A DNA stretch of 64,000 nucleotides from JALZVT01 sp964634815 (GCA_964634815.1 CAZWMD010000003.1:72008-136007), one strand, 5' to 3'; shown: positions 8,054-18,175, counted from the first letter of the stretch. Translations and numbers: made by a program. The notes: a model not told the origin generated them from the letters alone.

Positions 8054-11000
8054 TAGCGGTCACTCAGGTTGTCTATGAGCTGGTGCGCGAAGTTTACCCT
8101 ATCTTCCAGTGCCACAAGCTCAGCCTTGGCGCGCAGCGTGGTGTGTCCTTCCATTTTGAAACCGCCATTACTGGTCTGTACAAGTCTAACAAGCGCGTGG
8201 GGGTCAACCTTGGAGTCGGCCTGGAAAATAATCCGTCCGCCTGATTCGCCAAGATCAATTCGGGCAATACCCAGTGGTGCACTCAAAAGCTTGATCCTTG
8301 TCACCTTGAACAGGGTTTCCAGGGCCTCGGGCAAGCTGCCAAAGCGATCGATGAGTTCTGCCCGCAAATCATCCAGCTTGTCTTCATTTGGTGCGTTGCT
8401 GATGCGCTTGTAAGTAATCAGACGTGCGTGTACGTCTCCCATGTAATCGGCCGGAATCAGAGCGGGCTCGTGCAGATTAATGTCCTGGCTGGTTTCGAAC
8501 GGCTGGTCCATGTTGGGTGTCTTGCCATCGCGAATCGCCTGCACCGCGCGTTCGAGCATTTCCATATAAAGAGAAAAGCCCACCTCTTCGATCTGGCCCG
8601 ACTGTCCGTCGCCAAGCATCTCTCCGGCCCCGCGAATTTCCATATCGTGGGTTGCGAGCGTGAAACCGATACCCAGATCGCCTGAGGCTTCGATGGCCTC
8701 CAGACGTTTTTTGGCATCTGTAGACAGCGCGCTGTGATGGGGAATCAACAGGTAGGCATAAGCCTGGCGGTCCGATCTGCCGACCCGACCGCGCAGTTGA
8801 TGGAGCTGGGCCAGGCCAAAGCGATCGGCCCTGTCAATGATGATGGTGTTGGCGTTGGGGATATCGATGCCCGTTTCTATGATGGTTGAGCAAACGAGGA
8901 GATTGCAGCGGCGGTGTTGGAAGTCGTTCATTACCGTTTCCAGCTCACGTTTGGCCATTTGTCCATGACCGATGGCGACTCGCGCTTCCGGGACAAGCTC
9001 TGCAAGATCGCTCGCTGCCTGCTCGATGGTTCGTACTTCGTTGTGTACGTAAAACACCTGGCCGCCGCGCATCAGCTCGCGACTGAGCGCCTCGCGAATC
9101 AAATGGTTACGCTTTTCCTGAATGAAGGTCTTGATCGACAACCGCTTGGCTGGAGGTGTTGCAATAATGGACAGGTCGCGGATGCCGCCGATGGCCATGT
9201 TCAGGGTTCGCGGGATGGGGGTCGCCGTGAGTGTTAGCAGATCGACTTCCGCGCGCAGGGCCTTGAGCCGTTCCTTCTGGCGGACGCCAAAGCGGTGTTC
9301 CTCATCAACAATGACCAGCCCAAGATTTTTAAACTTGAGGTCTTTACTCAGAAGCTTGTGGGTGCCAATCAGAATATCTACCTTGCCTTCAGCGCTACCT
9401 TGCATAGCGCTCTTCACCTCGGCGTCATTGCGTAGTCGTGAGATCACCTCCACGCGAACGGGCCAGTCGGCAAATCGATCGCGGAAGCTCTCGCCATGCT
9501 GTTGTGCAAGCAGGGTAGTAGGCACCAGTACACCGACCTGCTTGCCGTTCTGTACGGCGAGGAACGCGGCGCGCATGGCGACCTCTGTTTTGCCAAATCC
9601 CACGTCACCGCACACCAGTCGGTCCATGGGAGTTGGGCCTGTCATGTCCGCAACCACGGCATCTATGGTCATTTCCTGATCGGGCGTTGCGGCAAACTCA
9701 AACTGATCGGCGAACGTCTGATAGTCGGCTTCGGGCATGTCGAATTGAAAGGCCGGGCGGGACTTGCGCAGGGCATAGAGGTTTAAGAGTTCGGCGGCAA
9801 CATCAAAGGCCTTGAGTGCGGCTTTGCGGCGCGCTTTTTCCCATTGGTCTGAGCCCAGCCGGTGCAGTGGCGCGCCGTTTTCATCCGCCCCCGAATAGCG
9901 TGAAATTAGATGCAGCGATGCCACGGGCACATAGAGCTTGGCCTCTTCAGCGTATTCCAGCTGCAAGAATTCATTCTGCTGGTCATTTATGGTCAGCGTG
10001 GTGAGCCCACAATAGCGGCCGACGCCGTGATCGATGTGCACAACGGGAGCGCCGATGTGCAACTCGTTCAGATTGCGGACGATCTGATCCGAGTCAACGC
10101 GTGCCCGCTTGTCGCGGTGGGTGTTCACGCCGGGACGGCGACCGTAGATGTCTGCCTCGGTGATGAGGGTGAGCTGGTTGCTTGAGATGCCGCGAGTCAG
10201 CTGCGCAATCATTAGGCCAAACGCTGGGGGCGTGCCTTGACTGAACGCCTCTGCGTACTCTGCCCAACTCGCTACAAACTGGGTAGTTATCCCCGCGCGG
10301 CCGAGGAACTCGTCGACGATCTCGCGGCGTCCTGCAGATTCTGCGACAAACAGTACCGGTGTGGCGCGCTCCTGGAGAAAGTCTGTGAGCGCCTTTGCCG
10401 GGGTTTTTGAGCGTATGTCCGCCGAAAGATCTGGCAGGCCCTGGTAGCCAAAGTTCTCTTCGTGCTTGTGCCGCTGATTCAGGCCAATTTTTGCAAAGGG
10501 CGCAAGGCTTGCCAGCAGCTCTTCTGTGTTTAAGTACAGTTCGGCCGGATCGTGGATTGGCCGTTCAATATCGTAGCGCAGGCTCTCGTGGCGATCATGG
10601 ACCTGTTGCAGAAACTCCTGGCTGTTCTCGGTAAGCGACGTCTCGTGTAAGGCCAGGGTGTTGTCTGGCAGGTAATCAAAAAGGGTTCCCAGGTCGTCGA
10701 AAAACAGTGGCAGGTAGTACTCAATACCAGACGGCATAATGCCGGCGCTCACGTCCTGATAAACCGGACAACGTCTTTGGTCGACATCAAACCTGGCGTG
10801 CCAGCGGTTGCGGAACGCCGTGATGGCCTCGGCTTCCACCGGAAATTCTTTTGCGGGTAACAACTCCAGGCGATCAAGTTTCTCTATCGAGCGTTGATTG
10901 TCCGGATCAAAAGTCCGCAGGGTGTCGATTTCATCGTCCAGCAGGTCGATCCGAATCGGCAGTTCGGCACCCATGGGAAAGACATCAAGTAGCGCGCCGC

Positions 11001-11535
11001 GCACAGCAAACTCACCCCGCTCGGTGACAGCGGACACGTGGCGATAACCCGCTTCGGTGAGCCGGGCACGCTGTACCTGGATGTCCAGTGTTTGTCCGGG
11101 TGCAAGCTGGAAGCTGCTTCCTGCGACGTAACCAGCTGGCGCTGTGCGTTGCAGACAGGTGGCAAGGCTGACAATCAGCAAGCCATGAGTCAGGCCGGGC
11201 AAGCGAGCCATGGTTTGCAGACGCTCGGAGATGATGTCCTGATGAGGTGAGAAAGCGTCAAAGGGCAGGGTTTCCCAGTCAGGAAAGTGCAGCACTTCCA
11301 GGGCGTCGGGCGCAAACAGGGTGCACTCCCTGACGGCCTGGCGGGCGGCTGCCGTACTGGGACAGATAAGCAGAGTAAGGCCCTCGTGGTCGCAGGCGGC
11401 ACTAACCGCTGCCAAAGAGCTGGCTGATGAGGGTAATTCGTTCCAGTTCAGCCGTTCGCCAGGCCCTGGTTTGTGCTCTGGACTGACGAGGTTGCTCAGG
11501 GGATTTGGACGGGCAGCTAGGGCAACCTCGGACAT
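8053..11535 (-). CDS. mfd: Transcription-repair coupling factor Mfd
   Basis: DNA translocase of 1160 aa that removes stalled RNA polymerase and recruits UvrA. The N-terminal UvrB-homology region spans about residues 20-340, with the RNA-polymerase-interacting domain near 470-540 (DHGVGRYCGL). The RecG-like SF2 motor follows: Walker A GDVGFGKTE near residue 645, DEEH box (VIVDEEHRFG) near 743, motif III TLTATPIPRTL, and motif VI QLRGRVGRSDR. A C-terminal TRCF domain begins near 1000. Length is typical (about 1150). It starts at the first ATG, with 222 bp separating it from the divergent oxidoreductase operon, and is followed directly by csiV. Confidence 0.98.
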   Translation of the reverse strand: MSEVALAARPNPLSNLVSPEHKPGPGERLNWNELPSSASSLAAVSAACDHEGLTLLICPSTAAARQAVRECTLFAPDALEVLHFPDWETLPFDAFSPHQDIISERLQTMARLPGLTHGLLIVSLATCLQRTAPAGYVAGSSFQLAPGQTLDIQVQRARLTEAGYRHVSAVTERGEFAVRGALLDVFPMGAELPIRIDLLDDEIDTLRTFDPDNQRSIEKLDRLELLPAKEFPVEAEAITAFRNRWHARFDVDQRRCPVYQDVSAGIMPSGIEYYLPLFFDDLGTLFDYLPDNTLALHETSLTENSQEFLQQVHDRHESLRYDIERPIHDPAELYLNTEELLASLAPFAKIGLNQRHKHEENFGYQGLPDLSADIRSKTPAKALTDFLQERATPVLFVAESAGRREIVDEFLGRAGITTQFVASWAEYAEAFSQGTPPAFGLMIAQLTRGISSNQLTLITEADIYGRRPGVNTHRDKRARVDSDQIVRNLNELHIGAPVVHIDHGVGRYCGLTTLTINDQQNEFLQLEYAEEAKLYVPVASLHLISRYSGADENGAPLHRLGSDQWEKARRKAALKAFDVAAELLNLYALRKSRPAFQFDMPEADYQTFADQFEFAATPDQEMTIDAVVADMTGPTPMDRLVCGDVGFGKTEVAMRAAFLAVQNGKQVGVLVPTTLLAQQHGESFRDRFADWPVRVEVISRLRNDAEVKSAMQGSAEGKVDILIGTHKLLSKDLKFKNLGLVIVDEEHRFGVRQKERLKALRAEVDLLTLTATPIPRTLNMAIGGIRDLSIIATPPAKRLSIKTFIQEKRNHLIREALSRELMRGGQVFYVHNEVRTIEQAASDLAELVPEARVAIGHGQMAKRELETVMNDFQHRRCNLLVCSTIIETGIDIPNANTIIIDRADRFGLAQLHQLRGRVGRSDRQAYAYLLIPHHSALSTDAKKRLEAIEASGDLGIGFTLATHDMEIRGAGEMLGDGQSGQIEEVGFSLYMEMLERAVQAIRDGKTPNMDQPFETSQDINLHEPALIPADYMGDVHARLITYKRISNAPNEDKLDDLRAELIDRFGSLPEALETLFKVTRIKLLSAPLGIARIDLGESGGRIIFQADSKVDPHALVRLVQTSNGGFKMEGHTTLRAKAELVALEDRVNFAHQLIDNLSDR

Positions 11536-11757
11536 CTGATTTCAGTACTTCGTTTGGGTAATCGGGAAGGGCGCCATTCTACCTGCAAAGTTTGCAATCT
11601 CAGCCCCTCAAATGATAACCAGGCAGTGGCCAAGCAGTAGATTGCTAGGGTATAACCGGCTATTGTGTCGCGGTTTGCTTAAATGATGACAAGCGACGGC
11701 CAAGTGGCCAGAATCCCGACAATTATTTCCAGACTATACGAAGAAGTGCAGTAGATC

Positions 11758-13545
11758 GTGGCGATGAAACCGACTGATATTGGCGAACCCGATTATTTTC
11801 ACAAAGTAGTTGATTGCCAGTGGGCCTGTCCGGCTCACACCCCCGTTCCGGACTACATCCGGCTCATTGCTCAGGAGCGCTATACCGAGGCGTATATGCT
11901 CAACTGGGACTCAAACGTGTTTCCAGGAATTCTTGGTCGCACCTGTGACCGGCCCTGTGAACCTGCCTGTCGGCGTGTTCGAACGGAGGAGACTCCGGTT
12001 GCGATCTGTCGCCTCAAACGGGTGGCCGCCGACAACAAGGGCGATATCGATGCCTACTTGCCGAAGGTGCCTCAGGAAGGCAACGGTAAAAAGGTCGCGC
12101 TGCTGGGTGGCGGACCTGCATCCCTTGCGGTTGCACGCGACCTGCTGCCGTTTGGCTATGAAGTCCATCTGTTTGATCGGGACGAGAAGGGCGGCGGCAT
12201 GATGCGCTCGCAGATACCTTCATTCCGGTTACCCGTGGAAGTACTCGACGAAGAAGTGGATCTGATCCTCAATATGGGCGTGCACGCGCACTTCGGCTAT
12301 GAAATTACGTCGATGCAAGAAATGCTCGACATGGGCTTTGATGCCTACTTTGTAGGCACCGGGGCGCCCAAGGGGCGCGATCTCAATCTGCCCGGACGGG
12401 AGGCGGTTGGCGATCACGTCAAGATTGGCATCGATTGGTTGTCCAGTGTCGCCTTTGGCCACACCACAGAAATTAAGGGCAAAGTGGTTGTGCTGGGAGG
12501 TGGTAACACCGCTATGGACTGCTGCCGAACCTCAATTCGGTTGGGTGCTGAGTCAGTTCAGGTGATAGTGCGTTCTGCCTTTGAGGTGATGAAAGCCTCG
12601 GATTGGGAAAAAGAAGATGCGATGGGCGAGGGCATCCCCATCATCAATAACCGGCCACCCAAGGAGTTTGTCCATGAAAACGGCAAACTCAAGGGCATCA
12701 TTTTTGAATGTGTAACCCCGGTTAAAGGCGATGACGGTCGCCTCAAGTACGTTCCAAGTGGTGAAGAAGACGTGTTTGTCGAGTGCGATCACGTATTGAT
12801 GGCCATTGGTCAGGACAACCACTGCCCCTGGATCGAGCGAGATCTGGGCATCACGTTCGACAAATGGGACTGTCCGGAACTCGATCCCGACACGCTGCAG
12901 TCGGCGAATCCCAAAATTTTCTTTGGCGGTGACTCAGCCTTTGGGCCAGAGAACATCATCTGGGCCTCTGCACACGCGCACAAGGCGGCGATCTCCATGC
13001 ATCTGTTCCTGCAGGGTGCCGACGTGAAGGCCGACCGGCCGCCCGAAGGCGTCAACCTTATCTCGCAGAAGATGGGTGTGCACGAGTGGAGCTTCGATAA
13101 TGAACACGATGCCGCGGTGCGCCACATTGTTCCCCAGGTGCCGCATGCCGAGGCACTAAAGGATGTTCGGCTTGAAGTTGAGCTGGGTTTTGATCAGGCC
13201 GCCGGGGCTGCCGAGGCGCAGCGCTGCCTGAATTGCGATGTACAAACGGTCTTTACCGAGAAGCTGTGCATCGAATGCGATGCGTGCGTTGATATCTGTC
13301 CTATGGACTGTATCTCCTTCACCGAGAATCTCGAGGAAGAGGAATTGCGGCAAACGCTGCAAGCACCCGCCGAGAACACTGAGCAAGATCTCTATGTGAG
13401 TGAGGTGTTGCCAACCCAACGGGTGATGGTTAAGGACGAAGATGTGTGTCTGCACTGTGGTTTGTGTGCAGAGCGATGTCCTACCAACGCCTGGGATATG
13501 CAGAAATCGGTGATCCATGTGCCGCAGCTGGGAACCTTTGCCTGA
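11758..13545 (+). CDS. GltD-like FAD-dependent NAD(P)H oxidoreductase with C-terminal 2x[4Fe-4S] ferredoxin domain
   Basis: 595 aa. The N-terminal cysteine-rich Fe-S module (CQWACPAHTP, then TCDRPCEPACRR) resembles the start of the glutamate synthase small subunit. Two Rossmann folds follow, one for FAD (ALLGGGPASLAVARDLL, about residues 112-128) and one for NAD(P)H (VVVLGGGNTAMDCCR, about 243-257). Near the end are two ferredoxin motifs, CIECDACVDICP and CLHCGLCAERCP. Such proteins pass electrons between NAD(P)H and ferredoxin. This one is the first gene of an operon with KorA- and KorB-like subunits (TGATG overlap with the next), so I infer that it serves as their dedicated electron acceptor or donor module. 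The frame begins GTGGCGATG; the GTG at 11758 was taken, and ATG 11764 is equally possible. Confidence 0.85.
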   Translation: MAMKPTDIGEPDYFHKVVDCQWACPAHTPVPDYIRLIAQERYTEAYMLNWDSNVFPGILGRTCDRPCEPACRRVRTEETPVAICRLKRVAADNKGDIDAYLPKVPQEGNGKKVALLGGGPASLAVARDLLPFGYEVHLFDRDEKGGGMMRSQIPSFRLPVEVLDEEVDLILNMGVHAHFGYEITSMQEMLDMGFDAYFVGTGAPKGRDLNLPGREAVGDHVKIGIDWLSSVAFGHTTEIKGKVVVLGGGNTAMDCCRTSIRLGAESVQVIVRSAFEVMKASDWEKEDAMGEGIPIINNRPPKEFVHENGKLKGIIFECVTPVKGDDGRLKYVPSGEEDVFVECDHVLMAIGQDNHCPWIERDLGITFDKWDCPELDPDTLQSANPKIFFGGDSAFGPENIIWASAHAHKAAISMHLFLQGADVKADRPPEGVNLISQKMGVHEWSFDNEHDAAVRHIVPQVPHAEALKDVRLEVELGFDQAAGAAEAQRCLNCDVQTVFTEKLCIECDACVDICPMDCISFTENLEEEELRQTLQAPAENTEQDLYVSEVLPTQRVMVKDEDVCLHCGLCAERCPTNAWDMQKSVIHVPQLGTFA

Positions 13546-15386
13546 TGAGCGCTCAAAATCCGGACGTTTCGTTCAACGACTTTGTTATCAAGTTCGCCAA
13601 TGTGAACGGTTCTGGTTCTGCCAGCGCCAACGGCATGTTTGCGAAAGCACTTTTTCGCATGGGCATCCCGGTGGCCACGCGAAATATTTTTCCGTCGAAC
13701 ATCCAGGGGCTGCCAACCTGGTTTGAAGTGCGGGTGAGCGAGAAAGGCTACCTTGGTCGTCGCGAGGGCGTCGATATCATGGTGGCCATGAATGCCGAGA
13801 CCTATGCCGAAGACGTGGCTGAAGTGGTTGAAGGCGGCTATCTGTTCTACGACAGCTCAAAGCCTCTTGATAGCCGACTCAAACGCAGTGGCATCAACTA
13901 CATTGGCGTGCCCTGTGCCCAGTTGGTGTTGCCGGAGTACTCAGACCCCAAGCAGCGTTCGCTGTTTAAGAATATTGTTTATCTGGGGGCGCTGGCGGAA
14001 CTGCTAAGCATCGATTTTGATGAAATCACCGGCATGGTATCGACTTCCTATGCGGGTAAAGAGCATCTACTGAAGCCAAATATTCGCGCCCTTGAGATCG
14101 GTCGGGGCTATGCCCGGGATTATCTTGAAAGCCCATTACCATTGCAGGTTCGACGCAGTGATGGTGTTGGCGACAAAGTGATGGTAGATGGCAACGCGGC
14201 AATTGGTCTGGGTATGGTCTATGGCGGTGCTACCGTCTGTGCCTGGTATCCGATTACTCCGTCCACGTCGGTTGCGGAAGGGTTTGAGAAGTACGCCAAC
14301 CAACTGCGAACAGACAAGGATACGGGCGAGAAGAACTTTGCCATCATTCAGGCCGAAGATGAGCTGGCCTCTATCGGGATCGTCATTGGTGCGGCCTGGA
14401 ACGGCGCTCGCTCATTCACCGCGACTTCCGGGCCCGGTGTGTCCCTGATGTCGGAATTTTTGGGTCTTGCCTACTTTGCCGAGATCCCGGCAGTGCTGGT
14501 AGATATTCAGCGCTCTGGTCCGTCTACCGGAATGCCAACCCGTACCCAGCAATCAGATTTGCTGAGTGCAGCCTATGCGTCTCACGGAGACACCAAGCAT
14601 GTGGTGTTGCTGCCATCAACGCCGTTTGAGTGTTTCGACTTTGCGGCCACGTCACTTGATCTTGCAGACCGGTTGCAAACGCCCATTATCATCTTGTCAG
14701 ACCTTGAGTTGGGCATGAATGACAATATGTCAGAGCCCTTTGCGTGGGACGACAGTCGTAAATACGATCGCGGCAAGGTGCTGGATGCCGAGGCTCTGGA
14801 TAGTGTAGAGAAGTTCGGTCGTTATCTTGATGTGGACGGGGACGGTATTGGTTATCGAACCTATCCTGGTACTCATCCTGAAAAGGGTGCTTTCTTCACT
14901 CGCGGTACATCGCGTGATGAGTATGCGGCGTACACCGAATCTGAAACGGTGTACCAGCAGAATATGGAGCGCCTTGAGCTCAAGTGGAAAACGGCCGCAA
15001 GCATTGTCCCGCCGGCTGAGATTCACAGCACCGGCAAGAAAGTCGGCATCATCTATTACGGCACAACCATGTTGCCGATGCAGGAAGCCCTGGATCGACT
15101 GAATGATGAGGGTATCGAGCTCGACACCATGCGGATTCGCAGTTTTCCGTTTGGCGAAGAGGTCTGGGAATTTATTGCTGAGCACGACTTTGTGTTTGTG
15201 GCGGAACAAAATCGGGATGCACAGATGAAATCGCTGCTGGTGAATGAAGGCGGTCTGGATCCGGCTAATCTGGTGAGCGTGCTTTACTACGCCGGGCTGT
15301 CGATTTCGGCCGACTATATCGCCGAGTCGGTGGCGCAGTATTTCAAGGAAACCAAGCGACCCATGCTTACGGAGGTGCAGTCATGA
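13545..15386 (+). CDS. korA: 2-oxoacid:acceptor oxidoreductase, fused gamma-alpha subunit
   Basis: 613 aa. Residues about 10-190 form the gamma domain (VNGSGSASANGMFAKALFRMG), and the remainder is the alpha (pyrimidine-binding) domain with the signature YPITPSTSVAEGF and TSGPGVSLMSEF. This gamma-alpha fusion is the KorA form of 2-oxoglutarate:ferredoxin-type enzymes, which oxidatively decarboxylate a 2-oxoacid to its acyl-CoA. The substrate cannot be told from sequence; the closely related branched-chain or indolepyruvate activities remain possible. ATG 13545 overlaps the preceding stop, and its 3' end overlaps korB by 4 bp (ATGA). The frame is open farther upstream, but that part lies inside the previous gene. 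Confidence 0.88.
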   Translation: MSAQNPDVSFNDFVIKFANVNGSGSASANGMFAKALFRMGIPVATRNIFPSNIQGLPTWFEVRVSEKGYLGRREGVDIMVAMNAETYAEDVAEVVEGGYLFYDSSKPLDSRLKRSGINYIGVPCAQLVLPEYSDPKQRSLFKNIVYLGALAELLSIDFDEITGMVSTSYAGKEHLLKPNIRALEIGRGYARDYLESPLPLQVRRSDGVGDKVMVDGNAAIGLGMVYGGATVCAWYPITPSTSVAEGFEKYANQLRTDKDTGEKNFAIIQAEDELASIGIVIGAAWNGARSFTATSGPGVSLMSEFLGLAYFAEIPAVLVDIQRSGPSTGMPTRTQQSDLLSAAYASHGDTKHVVLLPSTPFECFDFAATSLDLADRLQTPIIILSDLELGMNDNMSEPFAWDDSRKYDRGKVLDAEALDSVEKFGRYLDVDGDGIGYRTYPGTHPEKGAFFTRGTSRDEYAAYTESETVYQQNMERLELKWKTAASIVPPAEIHSTGKKVGIIYYGTTMLPMQEALDRLNDEGIELDTMRIRSFPFGEEVWEFIAEHDFVFVAEQNRDAQMKSLLVNEGGLDPANLVSVLYYAGLSISADYIAESVAQYFKETKRPMLTEVQS

Positions 15387-16438
15387 CCTTTGTCGCCAAA
15401 CCCAAGGTTCATCATCCGGCGCTCAAGCTCAACGAAATTGGCTTGCATCGGCGAGACTATGAGGGCGCTGTATCCACCTTGTGTGCCGGTTGCGGCCACG
15501 ATTCTGTGAGTGCAGCCATTGTGCAGGCCTGCGCTGAGCTGTCCTTGCCGCCCCATCGGTTTGCAAAGGTGTCGGGCATCGGCTGCTCTTCCAAGACGCC
15601 CAGTTATTTTCTGGGCAAGTCTCACGGATTCAACTCGGTGCATGGACGTATGCCGTCCGTGGCCACGGGTGCAAACCTGGCCAATCGCGATCTGTTTACG
15701 ATTGGTGTGTCCGGCGATGGCGATAGTGCGTCGATTGGCCTTGGTCAGTTCTCACATATCGTTCGTCGGCAGATCAATATGTTGTATATCGTCGACAACA
15801 ACGGCACCTACGGTCTGACCAAAGGTCAGTTCTCAGCCACCAATGATCTTGGCTCGACGTCCAAAAAAGGCGTACCAAACCTTTATGCGCCGATCGATTT
15901 GGCCAGTCTTGCATTGCAGTTGGGGGCAGGCTTTGTGGCTCGCAGCTTCTCAGGTGACAAGCGTCAGCTGGTGCCGCTGATTAAGGCGGCCCTGTTGCAT
16001 AAGGGATTTGCCTTTATCGATGTAATTTCGCCCTGTGTTGCCTTTAACAACCACAGCGGTTCAACCAAGAGCTACGAACATACCAGAGGTCACACCGGCA
16101 GCGTGGTTGATGCCGATCTGATCATGTCGCATGACGAGATCACCGCTGACTATGAGCCTGGCACCACCGAAGATGTGGCCATGCCCGACGGATCGACACT
16201 GCGATTGAACAAGCTGGACGCCAGCTACGATCCCAAAGACCGGGTGGCAGCACTGTCCCATGTGCAACAAAAAGCCGTGGAAGGAGAGGTGGTTACGGGG
16301 CTTTTGTACGTTGACCCTGATGCCAGCGATACGCATGAGATCCTCAATACGACCGCTACACCGTTAAATAGCCTGACAGAAGCCGAGCTCTGCCCGGGTA
16401 ATGACGCACTGCACGCGATCAATGCGGGGCTGCGCTAG
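15383..16438 (+). CDS. korB: 2-oxoacid:acceptor oxidoreductase, beta (thiamine diphosphate) subunit
   Basis: 351 aa. The TPP-binding motif is GDGDSASIGLGQF (about residues 110-122), continued by NNGTYGLTKGQ, in which NNxxYGLTKGQ is the family's Mg/TPP loop. The cysteines of the single [4Fe-4S] cluster include CAGCGHD (about 35) and GIGCSSKTP. Together with korA this makes the catalytic core. The C-terminal 100 residues contain VISPCVAFNNH, usual for the family. Translation is coupled to korA by an ATGA overlap. It ends 216 bp before the gap gene, which has its own promoter. Confidence 0.88.
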   Translation: MTFVAKPKVHHPALKLNEIGLHRRDYEGAVSTLCAGCGHDSVSAAIVQACAELSLPPHRFAKVSGIGCSSKTPSYFLGKSHGFNSVHGRMPSVATGANLANRDLFTIGVSGDGDSASIGLGQFSHIVRRQINMLYIVDNNGTYGLTKGQFSATNDLGSTSKKGVPNLYAPIDLASLALQLGAGFVARSFSGDKRQLVPLIKAALLHKGFAFIDVISPCVAFNNHSGSTKSYEHTRGHTGSVVDADLIMSHDEITADYEPGTTEDVAMPDGSTLRLNKLDASYDPKDRVAALSHVQQKAVEGEVVTGLLYVDPDASDTHEILNTTATPLNSLTEAELCPGNDALHAINAGLR

Positions 16439-16542
16439 CCGCTGCCGGGACACTTCAGCGGGTCTCAGACGACGCAGTTCACGACCCACAGGTTTGGGGT
16501 AGCCCTGTTTCACAATTTTACTACATCTTTCGGCTGTTTAGC

Positions 16543-16571
16543 TTGTAGGTCTGATCGACTGCTTCGATAAT
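16543..16571 (+). promoter_or_regulatory. Predicted sigma70 promoter of the GAPDH gene
   Basis: TTGTAG (16543-16548), a 17-bp spacer, then GATAAT (16566-16571). It would give a leader of about 75 nt before GTG 16655. This is the best match in the 216-bp spacer after korB. Confidence 0.5.
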
Positions 16572-16654
16572 AATTGTGCTCGCTTGAGGGCGGGTGCCCA
16601 CCACGCCCAACCTTGATATCGCATTTATTCACCGAATTTAAGAGAGGATGTGCA

Positions 16655-18175
16655 GTGGCCCTACCCAACCTAGAGGACTACTTCCCCGACTGGAAAGAAC
16701 GCGAAGCACTGGCTGAGGCCATGATTCCGCTGATTGGTCGTTTGTATCGGTCGAACGTTGTTACCTACTGCTACGGTCGAGCGCTCTATAACCAGAACGT
16801 GACTCAGATAATGAAGACCCATCGCTACGTGCGTCAGGTCGCTGAGAACGAGCTGTCCGAATTCGAAAGCTATCCGATCCTCGAAGCGCTGTCCCAGCTT
16901 GACTTGGGACCTTCGCACCTGGATGTAGGTAAGCTTGCAACCTGCTTCATGGAAGAGACTGAGCGAACCAACATTACGCCGCTCGAGTTTGTGAAGCGTG
17001 AGTGTGCAGAGGTTATCGGTCGTCACATACCCCCATTGAAAGAACCGCAGGATGTTGTTCTGTTCGGTTTTGGTCGTATTGGTCGATTGCTCGCTCGCTT
17101 GCTGGTTGAGAAAACCGGTTCTGGTGAGCAGCTGCGACTGCGCGCGATTGTTGTCCGCAAGGGTGGTGAGAACGATCTGGTTAAGCGGGCAAGCCTTCTG
17201 CGCCGCGACTCTGTTCACGGTACCTTTCAGGGCACCTTGCGTGTTGATGAAGAAAACAGTTGCATCATTGCCAACGGCAATGTGATTCGGGTGATCTATG
17301 CCAATGGCCCGGATCAGGTAGATTACGAGTCCTACGGAATTTCAAACGCCATTGTTATCGACAACACTGGCGTGTGGAGAGATGAAACCGGCCTCGGCAA
17401 GCATTTGCAGAGTGCGGGCGCCTCAAAGGTCATACTGACCGCACCGGGCAAAGGTGAGGTCAAAAATATTGTCTCCGGGGTTAACTCCAATGAGCTCTAT
17501 GCGGATGACAGCATTATTGCGGCAGCGTCTTGCACCACAAACGCCATCATTCCAGTGCTTAAGTCTGTAACGGACAAGTTTGGTCTTGAGCACGGTCATA
17601 TGGAAACGGTGCACAGTTATACCAATGATCAAAACCTGATCGATAACTATCACAAGAAGCCTCGGCGTGGTCGCGCAGCGCCATTGAACATGGTTATCAC
17701 TGAAACGGGTGCCTCGAAGGCCGTGGTTAAGTTGCTACCGCATCTCGATGGCAAACTGACAGGTAACGCGATTCGTGTGCCCACTCCCAATGTGTCGCTG
17801 GTTATCCTGAACCTGACGCTTGAGCAGGAAACCTCAAAAGAAGAGGTGAATGCGTTCTTGCGAGATACCGCGCTCAATTCGCCGTTGCAGCGGCAAATTG
17901 ACTACACCAACTCCCCGGATGCGGTGTCTTCTGACTTTGTTGGATCGCGTCATGCGTGCATCGTTGATGCCACCGCAACGCTGGTAGATGGCCGACACAT
18001 CGTGTTGTACGTGTGGTACGACAACGAGTTTGGCTATGCCTGCCAGGTTGTTCGATTGGTGCAGAAATGGGCCGGTATTAGCTACCCGCTGATTCCTGGT
18101 GATGTTGCAACAATTGGCTTTGAGCAGGGCTGCCAACCCCAGGCCGTTCCGGGTCTGGCACAAAGCGGCGGCTAG
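16655..18175 (+). CDS. gap: Glyceraldehyde-3-phosphate dehydrogenase, long form with N-terminal extension
   Basis: 506 aa. Residues about 130-480 form a classical GAPDH: NAD-binding FGFGRIGRLLARLL, the catalytic cysteine C293 in ASCTTNAI, and the substrate region HSYTNDQNLIDN. The first ~128 residues are an extra helical domain absent from canonical 330-aa GAPDH. Pseudomonas carries a comparable long GAPDH beside nqrA and mfd, exactly as here. GTG 16655 is chosen because AGAGAGGA lies 7 nt upstream and MALPNLEDYFPDWK looks like a natural start; an upstream start at 16574 would add an odd Cys/Pro-rich leader. Direction (glycolytic or gluconeogenic) cannot be decided from sequence. Confidence 0.92.
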   Translation: MALPNLEDYFPDWKEREALAEAMIPLIGRLYRSNVVTYCYGRALYNQNVTQIMKTHRYVRQVAENELSEFESYPILEALSQLDLGPSHLDVGKLATCFMEETERTNITPLEFVKRECAEVIGRHIPPLKEPQDVVLFGFGRIGRLLARLLVEKTGSGEQLRLRAIVVRKGGENDLVKRASLLRRDSVHGTFQGTLRVDEENSCIIANGNVIRVIYANGPDQVDYESYGISNAIVIDNTGVWRDETGLGKHLQSAGASKVILTAPGKGEVKNIVSGVNSNELYADDSIIAAASCTTNAIIPVLKSVTDKFGLEHGHMETVHSYTNDQNLIDNYHKKPRRGRAAPLNMVITETGASKAVVKLLPHLDGKLTGNAIRVPTPNVSLVILNLTLEQETSKEEVNAFLRDTALNSPLQRQIDYTNSPDAVSSDFVGSRHACIVDATATLVDGRHIVLYVWYDNEFGYACQVVRLVQKWAGISYPLIPGDVATIGFEQGCQPQAVPGLAQSGG

